DNA of 64,000 nt from Actinoalloteichus caeruleus DSM 43889 (GTDB lineage Bacteria; Actinomycetota; Actinomycetes; Mycobacteriales; Pseudonocardiaceae). Below are positions 56,575 through 64,000 of the stretch, piece by piece. Made by a program: the position numbers and the translations under genes. The notes under the pieces were generated by a model. The model was not told the origin of the DNA. It was given only the letters and a program-made list of their open reading frames with translations, and made no database searches. The stretch is taken from positions 1,798,001-1,862,000 of the forward strand of contig NZ_AUBJ02000001.1 in the NCBI RefSeq assembly GCF_000429185.2. The letters run 5' to 3'. Positions within the stretch are counted from its first letter, which is position 1. Every line of letters starts with the position of its first letter.

Positions 56575-57570
56575 ATGCGGACACGAACGCTGGGCACCAC
56601 CGGCCCCACCGTCTCGGCCATGGGGCTGGGCGCGATGGGCCTGTCAGGTGCCTACGGGGCCACCGACCGGTCGGAGGCCATCGCCACCGTGCGCGCCGCC
56701 CTGGAGGCGGGTACCACGCTGATCGACACCGGTGACTTCTACGCGATGGGGCACAACGAACTGCTCCTCGCCGAGGCCCTGCGCGGCCGGGACCGGGACG
56801 GCTACCAGCTCAGCGTGAAGTTCGGGGGGTTGAGCGGCCCCGGCATGTCGTTCACCGGTGTGGACTGCCGGCCCGAGTCCGTGAAGAACTTCCTGGCCTA
56901 CTCCTTGACCCGGCTGGGCACCGAGTACGTCGACATCTACCGCCCCGCCCGCCTCGACCCCACCGTCCCTATCGAGGAGACGGTGGGCGCGATCAAGGAC
57001 ATGGTCGACGCCGGGTACGTGCGGCACATCGGGCTCTCGGAGGTCGACGCGGCCACGATCCGCCGGGCACACGCGGTCCACCCGATCGCCGACCTGCAGA
57101 TCGAGTACTCACTGGTCTCCCGCGCGGTCGAGGCGGAGGTGCTGCCGACGTTGCGTGAGCTCGGCATCGGGATGACGCCCTACGGGGTGTTGAGCCGAGG
57201 GCTGCTCTCGGGGCACTGGGCGGCCGCGCCGGTCACCGCACCCGGTGACATGCGGGCACTCCTCCCCCGGTTCTCGGCGGAACACGTGGAGCACAACCTC
57301 GCCCTCGCCGAGGCGCTCCGCCGGGTCGCCGAGGCCAAGGGCCGCACCGTCGCGCAACTGGCCATCGCCTGGGTGGCGGCCCAGGGCTCGGACATCGTGC
57401 CGCTCGTCGGTGCCCGTACCCGGGGGCGGCTGGGCGAGGCGCTGCCCGCCTTCGACATCGATCTCACCCCGGAGGACCTCGCCGCGATCGAGGAGGCCGT
57501 GCCACCGGGAGCCGCCCGAGGGGACCGGTACCCGACCCCGATGATGTCCGGCCTCGGCGTCGGCAACTGA
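56575..57570 (+). CDS. Aldo/keto reductase
   Basis: 331 residues from ATG 56575 with GAAGGAGA upstream. Family pattern MGLGAMGLSGAYG, LIDTGDFYAMGHNE (Asp and Tyr of the catalytic tetrad), SVKFGG (Lys), and the NADPH motif VPLVGARTRGRL. The usual catalytic His position reads IYRPARLDPTVPIEE, where most relatives have YxHRxD; Pro-Ala replaces His-Arg as in a minority of AKR13-like proteins. Regulated probably by the divergent MmyB-like protein. Terminator-like hairpin follows at 57677. Confidence 0.88.
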   Translation: MRTRTLGTTGPTVSAMGLGAMGLSGAYGATDRSEAIATVRAALEAGTTLIDTGDFYAMGHNELLLAEALRGRDRDGYQLSVKFGGLSGPGMSFTGVDCRPESVKNFLAYSLTRLGTEYVDIYRPARLDPTVPIEETVGAIKDMVDAGYVRHIGLSEVDAATIRRAHAVHPIADLQIEYSLVSRAVEAEVLPTLRELGIGMTPYGVLSRGLLSGHWAAAPVTAPGDMRALLPRFSAEHVEHNLALAEALRRVAEAKGRTVAQLAIAWVAAQGSDIVPLVGARTRGRLGEALPAFDIDLTPEDLAAIEEAVPPGAARGDRYPTPMMSGLGVGN

Positions 57571-57676
57571 ACTCCGAGGACCGCACGTCGTGGCCGTGGG
57601 CGGGGCCGCCTCCCGTGGGTGGTGTCCCGAACGCCGGACGCGCCACCCGGTGAGTCGCGACCGGCTCCTCCTCCGT

Positions 57677-57714
57677 CCGGCCGTGAGTGGCGGAGCTCCG
57701 CCGCTCACGGCCGG
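57677..57714 (+). terminator. 18-bp stem-loop
   Basis: CCGGCCGTGAGTGGCGGA pairs with TCCGCCGCTCACGGCCGG with a single G-T position and a 2-nt turn. Very stable. About 105 nt after the aldo/keto reductase stop. Confidence 0.7.
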
Positions 57715-58508
57715 TCCGACCCGGTCCGTGGGGCGGTCACGCACCACGCGGTGTCGGTGAAGCCTCGTGGCCTCACCGGAGTACGCCTCCGCCCGAGGGA
57801 TGTGGCCGGAACTTCTGGTCCTGGTCCTCGTCCGGACCCGGGGCTCGGGACGCTCGGGACGCTCGGACACGGGAAAGGCCCTCGACGGTGAACGCCAGTC
57901 GGCCGCCTGTCCCGATGAACGCCCGAGGAACGGCGCGTCGAACCGTGGGGCGTCCCGGGGGGAGAACACCTTCGCCCCCCGGGGCCGAGCGCGGCGCACC
58001 AGGACAGGACCACATTCGTCGAACCGGATTACCTCACCGGTGATGCCGTACCAACTGATTCCGCATTCCGCGATTCCCCGTTCCGCGAAGGCGGCGGAAC
58101 CGACCATGTGCTGAAACGCCATCGCCGCTTTTCCGACAACCGGACAGCGCGGGCACCGAGGCGGGCTCGGTGACGCGGGTCGGCCAGGGGCCCGTCGCGG
58201 TAGGCGTCCTGGGTCCCGCCCCCCGAGGAGGGGAATCGACAGCGTGGCAGGCGGTGTTCGCTCCCGTCCAGGCTGTCGGGACCACCGTTCGTCGGCCACG
58301 CGGCCGGTGCCCTTCCCGTCCGGCCCCGAGGGTGCCCGGCCTGTCCGGCGCGGCGGACCACCCCCTGCTCCTCCCCTGGAATCAGGGGCATTCGACCGCC
58401 AACTGAGCGGAATCCCGGTCCGCTAGGATGGACGCGCTCCAATCGCGCCCAGCCCGATTTGACGCCGGATTTCCAGGAATTGACCGCCACGACCCCTTTG
58501 GTGGCCAG
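57715..58508. other. Gene-free stretch
   Basis: About 790 bp. GC content drops around 58030-58100 on the way to the ABC operon. Several short frames exist on both strands, none with recognisable features. An alternative ABC gene start (ATG 58428) lies inside. Confidence 0.35.
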
Positions 58509-59312
58509 ATGACCCACGAGCGCAGCGAGAATTCCGCACCGCCGGTGGTCGGAGGGCGATTACCCGCGTTGGAGGTTCGGGGCCTGCGAAAGGCGTTCGG
58601 GGACGTCGACGCCGTGACGCGGGTGGACCTGACGGTGCCGAGTGGCTCCTTCTTCGGTCTGGTCGGCCCCAACGGAGCGGGCAAGACCACCTCCCTGTCC
58701 ATGGCGGTCGGGCTCCTGCGCCCCGACGCCGGGACGGCACGGGTGTTCGGCGTCGATGTCTGGGCCGACCCGGTGCGTGCCAAGGCGATGCTCGGCGTGT
58801 TACCGGACGGCCTGGCGATGCCCGAGCGACTGACCGGTCGGGAGTTGCTCACCTACCTGGGACTGCTGCACGGCCTCGAGGCCGGCGCGGTCGCCGAGCG
58901 CGCCGACGAGCTGCTGACGGTGATGGAGCTGGACGGCGCCGAGCGGACGCTGGTCGGCAACTACTCCGCCGGCATGCGCAAGAAGATCGGCCTGGCCACC
59001 GCACTGCTGCACGGTCCCCGCCTGCTGGTCCTGGACGAACCGTTCGAGGCCGTGGACCCGGTCTCGTCGATGACGATCAAATCGATCCTCCAGCAGTTCG
59101 TCAGCCGGGGCGGCTCCGTGGTGGTCTCCAGCCACTCCATGCTGCTCGTCGAGATGCTCTGCGACCAGGTGGCGGTGATCGCCTCGGGCAGAACGGTCGC
59201 CGAGGGCACCCTCGACGAGGTGCGCGGCGGCGCCAGCCTCGAGGACACCTTCGTCCGCCTCGTCGGCGCGTCGACCCCGGGCGAGAAGGGGCTCTCGTGG
59301 TTGGGGTCCTGA
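58509..59312 (+). CDS. ABC transporter ATP-binding protein
   Basis: 267 residues from ATG 58509 (an ATG at 58428 in the same frame is the alternative; neither has a clear ribosome site). Walker A GPNGAGKTT, signature NYSAGMRKKIGLA, Walker B LLVLDEPFEAVD, switch SSHSM. CcmA/DrrA-like ATPase of an ABC-2 exporter. Overlaps the permease gene by 16 nt, so the two are coupled. Substrate unknown. Confidence 0.9.
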   Translation: MTHERSENSAPPVVGGRLPALEVRGLRKAFGDVDAVTRVDLTVPSGSFFGLVGPNGAGKTTSLSMAVGLLRPDAGTARVFGVDVWADPVRAKAMLGVLPDGLAMPERLTGRELLTYLGLLHGLEAGAVAERADELLTVMELDGAERTLVGNYSAGMRKKIGLATALLHGPRLLVLDEPFEAVDPVSSMTIKSILQQFVSRGGSVVVSSHSMLLVEMLCDQVAVIASGRTVAEGTLDEVRGGASLEDTFVRLVGASTPGEKGLSWLGS

Positions 59313-61192
59313 TCCGGATGAAGCTCGCGATGCTCCGGAACTCGATGACCGGAGGGCACGCGGCGGAGATGGCCCTGGGGGCCGTGCTCGGCGTGCTGAC
59401 CGCGGCGGGCACGATCGTCGTGGCGGTGAACGACGCGGCCATCTCGGCCGACGTGCTCGCGGTGGTGTTCGCCGGGTGGACGCTCGGGTGGGTCCTCGGC
59501 CCGCTGTTCGCCGGCGGTGAGAGGAACGACCTGCGCCCCGAGCACCTCACCCGCGTCCCGATGTCGTCGCGGACGATGGCCAACGGCCTGTTCGGCATGT
59601 CGTTGTTCGGTATCGGACCGGCGGTCACGCTGCTCGCGTTCCTCGCCCTCGTCGTGTTCGCCGTCCGGCTCGGAATCGGGCCGACGCTGGTCGCGTTGGT
59701 GGCCGTGCCCGCGACGCTCGCGACGCTGGTGCTCCTCTCCCGGATCACGATCGCGCTGGTCGGCGAGACGATGCGCTCCCGGGTCGGCGCCGCGTTGGTC
59801 GCCGTGCCGTGGGCGGTGATCGTGGCGTGCGCCTCGAACATCGGCGTCCTGCTGGTCGTGCTCGGCCAGTCAGAGATGCTGCGCGGGGACTGGCCGGCCT
59901 GGTTGCCGATCACCCTGCGGGTGCTGCCCTCCGGCTGGGGAGTCGCGGCCGTCGAGGCCGCGGGACGTTCCGACTGGCTGGTGGCCGGCGGACTGCTCGT
60001 CGCACTCGTCGCACTCGTCCTCGGCCTGCTGGCGTTGTGGTCGAGGCTGCTGCACCGCCGGGTGACGGGCGCGCTCGGCACGCCGGCGGTTCGCCCGAAG
60101 GTGTCCTCCCGGACCCTGGTCGGCCGGTTGCCGTCGACCAGGCTCGGCGCCGTCATCGGCAAGGAGCTGCGGACGTGGCCCCGGGACATGCTGCGCACGT
60201 ACTTCTGGTTCTTCGCCCTGTGGTTCGCCATCACGTACTCCGCGCTGCCACTGTTGGCGGGCGTCACGGCCTACCTGCCCTGGGCCGGTGTCGCGCTGGT
60301 GATCATCGCCGCCGCGTCGTCGGCGAACCTGTACAGCGCCGACGGCAGCGCGCTGTGGCTGACGCTGATGAACCCGGGCGTCGAGCGGGTGGACGTGCGG
60401 GGGCGCCAGCTGGCGTGGCTGCTGGTCACCGTGCCGGTCGCCCTGGCGCTGACCGTGATCGGGATCCTGGTCGACGGGCAGGGCTGGCTGTGGCCATGGG
60501 CGCTCGGCTTCCTCGCCAGCTCCATCGGGACCGGCGCCGGGCTGTTGGCGCTGCTGTCGGTCATGGTGCCCATCCGGATGCCCGACGCCCACCGCCGCAG
60601 CGCGAACCCCGCCACCGACAGCGGCAACATCACCGGGCTGGTCTGGATCATGATCGGCGCCTCGGTCGCGGCCGCCCTGCCGGTCGCCGGCGTCGTGCTC
60701 CTGGGGACGTTGCGCGACGACCCGCTGCTGCGGTGGTCGGGTGTGCCTCTCGGCCTGCTCATCGGCGGGTTGGCCCTGTGGCTGTTCGGGCGGCTGACCT
60801 ACCGCAGGCTCGAGACGAACGGCCCCGAGCTGCTGGAGAAACTGCGGGGCGGGAACCCGAACCTCCGCGCGAAGCCGGGGGAGCCCACGGTCGTCCTGGT
60901 CGAGCCGCCGGGCGCGAACGGGATGCGCGTCACGATCGGGCTGTGCCTCGGCGCCGGGTGGATACCGATGGCCTCCGGCGTCATCTCGTTGATCCTGATC
61001 GTCGGGGGCGACGCGTCGCGGACCCTGTGGACGTTCGCGACGCGCCTGCCCGAGCCGCTGCCCGTTCCGGTCGCCATCCTGCTGGTCGGGCTGAGCGTGC
61101 TCGTCTACGCGACCGGCGCCCGCACCCTGCTGAGACTGCGCAGGCTGCGGCGGGAACCGGCGACGACATCGGCGGCCGCCGTGGCCGCCTGA
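59297..61192 (+). CDS. ABC-2-type membrane protein
   Basis: 631 residues, GTG 59297 preceded by GAAGGGG. About twelve hydrophobic segments (for example AVLGVLTAAGTIVVAV, PAVTLLAFLALVVFAV, GVALVIIAAASSANLY, IPMASGVISLILIV). Twice the size of a simple ABC-2 permease, suggesting a fused full-length membrane partner for the preceding ATPase. The segment GKELRTWPRDMLRTYFW near the middle resembles the start of a second ABC-2 unit. Role: export of an unknown compound. Confidence 0.85.
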   Translation: MVGVLIRMKLAMLRNSMTGGHAAEMALGAVLGVLTAAGTIVVAVNDAAISADVLAVVFAGWTLGWVLGPLFAGGERNDLRPEHLTRVPMSSRTMANGLFGMSLFGIGPAVTLLAFLALVVFAVRLGIGPTLVALVAVPATLATLVLLSRITIALVGETMRSRVGAALVAVPWAVIVACASNIGVLLVVLGQSEMLRGDWPAWLPITLRVLPSGWGVAAVEAAGRSDWLVAGGLLVALVALVLGLLALWSRLLHRRVTGALGTPAVRPKVSSRTLVGRLPSTRLGAVIGKELRTWPRDMLRTYFWFFALWFAITYSALPLLAGVTAYLPWAGVALVIIAAASSANLYSADGSALWLTLMNPGVERVDVRGRQLAWLLVTVPVALALTVIGILVDGQGWLWPWALGFLASSIGTGAGLLALLSVMVPIRMPDAHRRSANPATDSGNITGLVWIMIGASVAAALPVAGVVLLGTLRDDPLLRWSGVPLGLLIGGLALWLFGRLTYRRLETNGPELLEKLRGGNPNLRAKPGEPTVVLVEPPGANGMRVTIGLCLGAGWIPMASGVISLILIVGGDASRTLWTFATRLPEPLPVPVAILLVGLSVLVYATGARTLLRLRRLRREPATTSAAAVAA

Positions 61193-61631
61193 CCCGGACC
61201 CGGCCCCTCACCCAGCAGCCGGTAAGCCAGTTCTCGACCGGGCCCTCCGTCGCCGCGCGTTCCCACTGGTCCTCGTGACGTCCTCGCCCGGAGCGGCGAC
61301 ATCCTCGCCGCGCGGTTCGAGGAGGCGCGCCGGTCCCGCTCGTCCGGCGGCACGCCGAGCGGCACGGTCCGGAGGAACAGGTCGGGGCCGGTCAGGGGCA
61401 GGTCCTCCAGCGGAGCCGCGGCGATCTGATCAACCCACCGCCACTGCCCACGCCAGGATCGCCGCGCCTCGCGGAGGCGGGCCCGTCCGCCGGGGTCCGG
61501 CGGCCGTCCCGGGGCCACCGCTGAGGGGCGACCGCCCCGGGGGCGGGGCGAGGTGCACCGCCGGGTTCCGAGCGGGAGCCGGGCCGGCCCCGGCGCCACT
61601 CGGCCGGACGGCCAACCCCCACGCGGAGGGG
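61193..61631. other. Gene-free stretch
   Basis: About 440 bp between convergent genes. A minus-strand frame here contains one protein-like patch (VDQIAAAPLEDLPLTGPD) but no recognised family; possibly a remnant. Confidence 0.3.
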
Positions 61632-62027
61632 TCAGCTGAGCAGGCCACGCTCCCGCAGGTCGTCGAACACGGCGCGGCCAGCCTCGGACAGCCGATCCCG
61701 GTCCGCCGAGGTCAACCAGGCCAGTTCCTCGATCTCGGCGCGGGGTTCCGGGGTGCCCCGGTGCTCCGCGCGATAGCAGGCCATCCGGACGAGCACGCCC
61801 TCGGCCTTCCCGTCGGCACTGGCCTCGACGGTGGCCACGTGTTCCGCCGAGTCAGCCAGCACCTCGACGCCGAGTTCCTCGTCGACCTCCCGCACGAGGG
61901 TCTGGACATCGGTCTCCCCGGGGTCCCGCTTGCCGCCCGGCAGGTAGAACAGCTCCTTGCCCCGGGACCGGGCGCACAGCACCGCGCCGTCCACGATCTC
62001 CAGCCACGCCACCTTGTCGATGACCAC
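61632..62027 (-). CDS. NUDIX hydrolase
   Basis: 131 residues. Nudix box at GGKRDPGETDVQTLVREVDE continuing ELGV, matching Gx5Ex7REUxEExGU. GTG 62027 chosen because GGAG lies 7 nt upstream and the conserved strand VVIDKVAWLEI starts there; the frame extends further upstream without signal. Cleaves a nucleoside diphosphate-linked substrate; identity not visible. Downstream neighbour of the phosphodiesterase gene on the same strand. Confidence 0.88.
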   Translation of the reverse strand: MVIDKVAWLEIVDGAVLCARSRGKELFYLPGGKRDPGETDVQTLVREVDEELGVEVLADSAEHVATVEASADGKAEGVLVRMACYRAEHRGTPEPRAEIEELAWLTSADRDRLSEAGRAVFDDLRERGLLS

Positions 62028-62177
62028 CAGCCCACTCCTCCTCGCCTCCGGCGCCGTCACCGACGGCGCTGCCCCAGCATCCCCGGCGCCGTGGTGGCCG
62101 CCGCACGGTGGTCCCGGATTCGGGGGCGGGCGGTGCGGCACCAGGCCGTGGTGCTGGTCCGATGGACGGGTCGGGGG

Positions 62178-63335
62178 TCAGGGGTTCAGGAAGGCCAGCA
62201 GGGGGACGAGTTGTTCCTCGGCGGTCAGCGAGCCGTGTTGTCCGACGAAGCCGCTGAGCCGCGACTCGGCCCGTGACCGCGTCAGCCCCAGGGTTCCGCG
62301 CGCGGCGACGACGAGGTCCCCGATGCGGGGGCGGAGGTGGTCGGCGACGACGGGACCGAACCAGCCGGCCTCGACGGCCTGGTCCCGACGCACGATCCAC
62401 GCCCGGTCGCCGAGCCGTTCCCGCCACGCGGCCAGCACGTCGGCGGTGGCGCCCGGTTCAGTGTGGAGGTGGCGCACCCGCGCCTCGCCCCCGATCATGC
62501 GGACGCCCTCCCGCAACGGTGCCTCGGTGTCGAGGTCCACGCGGTCGTCCTCGCCGATCGAGACCATTCCGTGGTCGGCCGTGACCACCAGCATGCCGTC
62601 GGCGGGGAGCCGCCCGGCGACGGCGGCGGCGAGCTGGTCGACGTGCGCGAGCTGGTGGCGCCAGGGATCGCTGCCCGGCCCGTGGAGGTGACCGAGGGCG
62701 TCGAGGTCACCGTGGTAGGCGTAGCAGAGCACCCGGTCCCCCGCCTGGAGCGCCGCCACCGCACCGCTCGTCAGGTCGCCGAGGGCGTGGGTGCCGTGGA
62801 AGCGCCCGCCGCGCAGGACCGCGCGGGTCAGCCCGCTGCCGTCCTGGTCGCGGGGCGCGACCATGTGCACCGCGACGCCGGCCTCCTCCGCGCGTTCCCA
62901 CACCGTCCGACGGGGCTGGAACTCCTCGGGGACGACCTGGGAGCGGAGGTCCACCGGGCGGCCGTCGCCATGCCGGTGCCAGCCCAACGCGTTGAGGACG
63001 AGGTCGTCCCGACCCACGGCGAGGGAGTACCCCACGATTCCGTGCTCCCCTGGTGGCACGCCGGTTCCGATGGTGGCGATGCTGGTGGCCGTGGTCGCGG
63101 GGAAGCCTGCGGCCAACGGGGCGCGACCGGTGGTCAGGGAGGTCAGGAACGGCGCTTCGGTGGGGTGGGCGCGCAGGAGTTCCCAGCCCAGTCCGTCGAC
63201 GAGCAGGAGGCAGATCTTCGTCGCCTCGGGCAGGCCGAGGACGTTCGAGGTCCCGGGGAGGCCCAGTCCGGCCAGCAGCGACGGGACGACGTCGGCGAGT
63301 GAACCAGCTCGATACCCGGGTACCAGGGGTTCCAT
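62178..63335 (-). CDS. Type I phosphodiesterase/nucleotide pyrophosphatase family protein
   Basis: 385 residues, alkaline phosphatase superfamily. Metal-site motifs: LLLVDGLGWELL (Asp), FPATTATSIATIGTGVPPGEHG (nucleophile Thr region), CYAYHGDLDALGHLHG (Asp/His) and VVTADHGMVSI (Asp-His). Cytosolic by appearance, no signal peptide. Common in actinobacteria; the physiological substrate is not settled. Same strand as the NUDIX gene, 150 nt apart. Confidence 0.88.
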   Translation of the reverse strand: MEPLVPGYRAGSLADVVPSLLAGLGLPGTSNVLGLPEATKICLLLVDGLGWELLRAHPTEAPFLTSLTTGRAPLAAGFPATTATSIATIGTGVPPGEHGIVGYSLAVGRDDLVLNALGWHRHGDGRPVDLRSQVVPEEFQPRRTVWERAEEAGVAVHMVAPRDQDGSGLTRAVLRGGRFHGTHALGDLTSGAVAALQAGDRVLCYAYHGDLDALGHLHGPGSDPWRHQLAHVDQLAAAVAGRLPADGMLVVTADHGMVSIGEDDRVDLDTEAPLREGVRMIGGEARVRHLHTEPGATADVLAAWRERLGDRAWIVRRDQAVEAGWFGPVVADHLRPRIGDLVVAARGTLGLTRSRAESRLSGFVGQHGSLTAEEQLVPLLAFLNP

Positions 63336-63481
63336 GCGACCGACCCTAGTGCCCCTGTGACGGGGCGGGGCGGTCCTCGTTGGCGGGGATGTCCCTCCGC
63401 TCTTCCGCCCGCGCGTCGGGCTGGCTGCCGAGGCCCGGTCCTCGGGCTGGCCCGGGCGGACCGGGTGACCGGGCTGCCCCG

Positions 63482-64000
63482 TCAGCCTGCCCGGACGAGC
63501 ACCGCCCCACCGTTGACGTTGGCGGCGCGGATGTCGCGGGGGCTGGTCGGGTCGTTCGGCAGCTCGACGTCCGCGCGGTCGTGCTCACTGGTCGCGTTGA
63601 TCGCGTAGGTCTCGTCCGGGGGCAGCGTCACGGTCACCGACGAGTGGCGGGACACGGCGTCCACGGTGTCGGGCGCGGAGGTGAAGCCCAGGCGGACGCT
63701 GCCGTTCTCGCTGTGGACGCGCACCGCCGGGGAGCGCAGGCGGGTCCCGGTGATCGCGCCGGCGACACCGGTGACGTCGACCTCGCCCGCGACGTGGGCG
63801 AGGTCGACGGTGCCGTTGGTGTTGTGGATCTCCAGGTCGTTCGGGATGTCGGTCGCGCCGATGTGCCCGGCTTCCGCGCGCAGGGTGAGCGTCGTGTCCG
63901 GGGGCACGGCGACCTCGAAACTCGCGCCGCAGCCCGGGCTGAACCCCTCGCACCGGGCGTGGAGGATCAGGTCCTCGCCCTCGAGTGCCCAGGTGGCGTT
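63482..64000 (-). CDS. DUF4097-like protein, C-terminal part
   Basis: At least 172 residues, open through the right edge. Repeating short beta strands (ATDIPNDLEIHNTNGTVDL; AVRVHSENGSVRLGF; DVELPNDPTSPRDIRAANVNG) typical of the DUF4097 beta-helix family, often secreted or linked to stress operons. It reads without interruption to base 64000; the N-terminus is outside. The region includes two cysteines (RCEGFSPGCGAS). Confidence 0.75.
   Translation of the reverse strand, partial: NATWALEGEDLILHARCEGFSPGCGASFEVAVPPDTTLTLRAEAGHIGATDIPNDLEIHNTNGTVDLAHVAGEVDVTGVAGAITGTRLRSPAVRVHSENGSVRLGFTSAPDTVDAVSRHSSVTVTLPPDETYAINATSEHDRADVELPNDPTSPRDIRAANVNGGAVLVRAG

Noticed and set aside
61105-61599. 164-codon minus-strand frame after the ABC permease
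   Set aside because: Overlaps the permease end and has only one protein-like patch; not enough to call a gene.

Overview
The window is very GC-rich (about 70% or more), uses GTG/TTG starts and 1-4 nt gene overlaps freely, and carries a methylcitrate operon, a zinc-independent ribosomal L36, IdeR-type iron boxes and a modular PKS/NRPS assembly line. This points to a filamentous actinomycete. The central cluster matches what I know of the caerulomycin/collismycin 2,2'-bipyridine pathway (known from Actinoalloteichus and Streptomyces), so an Actinoalloteichus-like host is plausible but not proven. All functional calls come from reading the sequence; no database search was possible.

Layout. 1-4.1 kb: a divergent ScfR/RamB-type regulator (cut by the window edge) and the operon prpD-prpB-prpC for propionate catabolism. 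4.8-8.8 kb: one 1316-residue protein that fuses an N-terminal DyP-type heme peroxidase to a complete C-terminal glycyl-radical enzyme with intact thiyl-Cys and glycyl-radical motifs. No radical-SAM activase lies in the window. This is the most unusual gene here. 9.5-10.8 kb: divergent rpmJ2 (L36 without zinc ligands) and a methyltransferase, each with a Zur/Fur-family box. 11.1-17.1 kb: siderophore-type import (an RhtX/FptX-like MFS permease and a YbtP/YbtQ-like ABC pair), a TetR regulator and an IdeR-like iron box. 17.9-49.0 kb: the bipyridine-type cluster.

How the cluster would work (inference from the family). A DegT-type aminotransferase and a NikD/MSOX-like flavoprotein make picolinate from lysine. 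A carrier-adenylation didomain loads it. A KS-AT-ACP-Cy-A-PCP-(degenerate C) megasynthase adds malonate and cysteine. An acyl-CoA-dehydrogenase-like flavoprotein acts in trans. A C-A-PCP NRPS adds a temporary residue (leucine in the known pathway), which the amidohydrolase later removes. A type II thioesterase edits. An AMP-ligase/aldehyde-dehydrogenase pair (the latter frameshifted), a bicovalent FAD oxidase, a class III aminotransferase, an N-oxygenase candidate and an O-methyltransferase adjust the terminal carbon and the ring hydroxyl. The palindrome TGACTG-N5-CAGTCA occurs three times: beside the tetR gene, in front of the importer operon, and in front of the amidohydrolase gene 30 kb away. 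This ties transport and biosynthesis into one apparent regulon.

49.5-55 kb is a zone of gene decay: an F420/NADP-type reductase broken by a 20-bp tandem duplication and a second frameshift, a frameshifted Baeyer-Villiger monooxygenase, and an NmrA-like gene with one in-frame TAG, interspersed with intact HxlR and AraC regulators. 55.6-64 kb holds ordinary chromosomal genes: MmyB-like regulator, aldo/keto reductase, two-gene ABC exporter, NUDIX hydrolase, phosphodiesterase-family protein, and a DUF4097-like protein cut by the right edge. I saw no tRNA, rRNA, CRISPR, insertion sequence or integrase.
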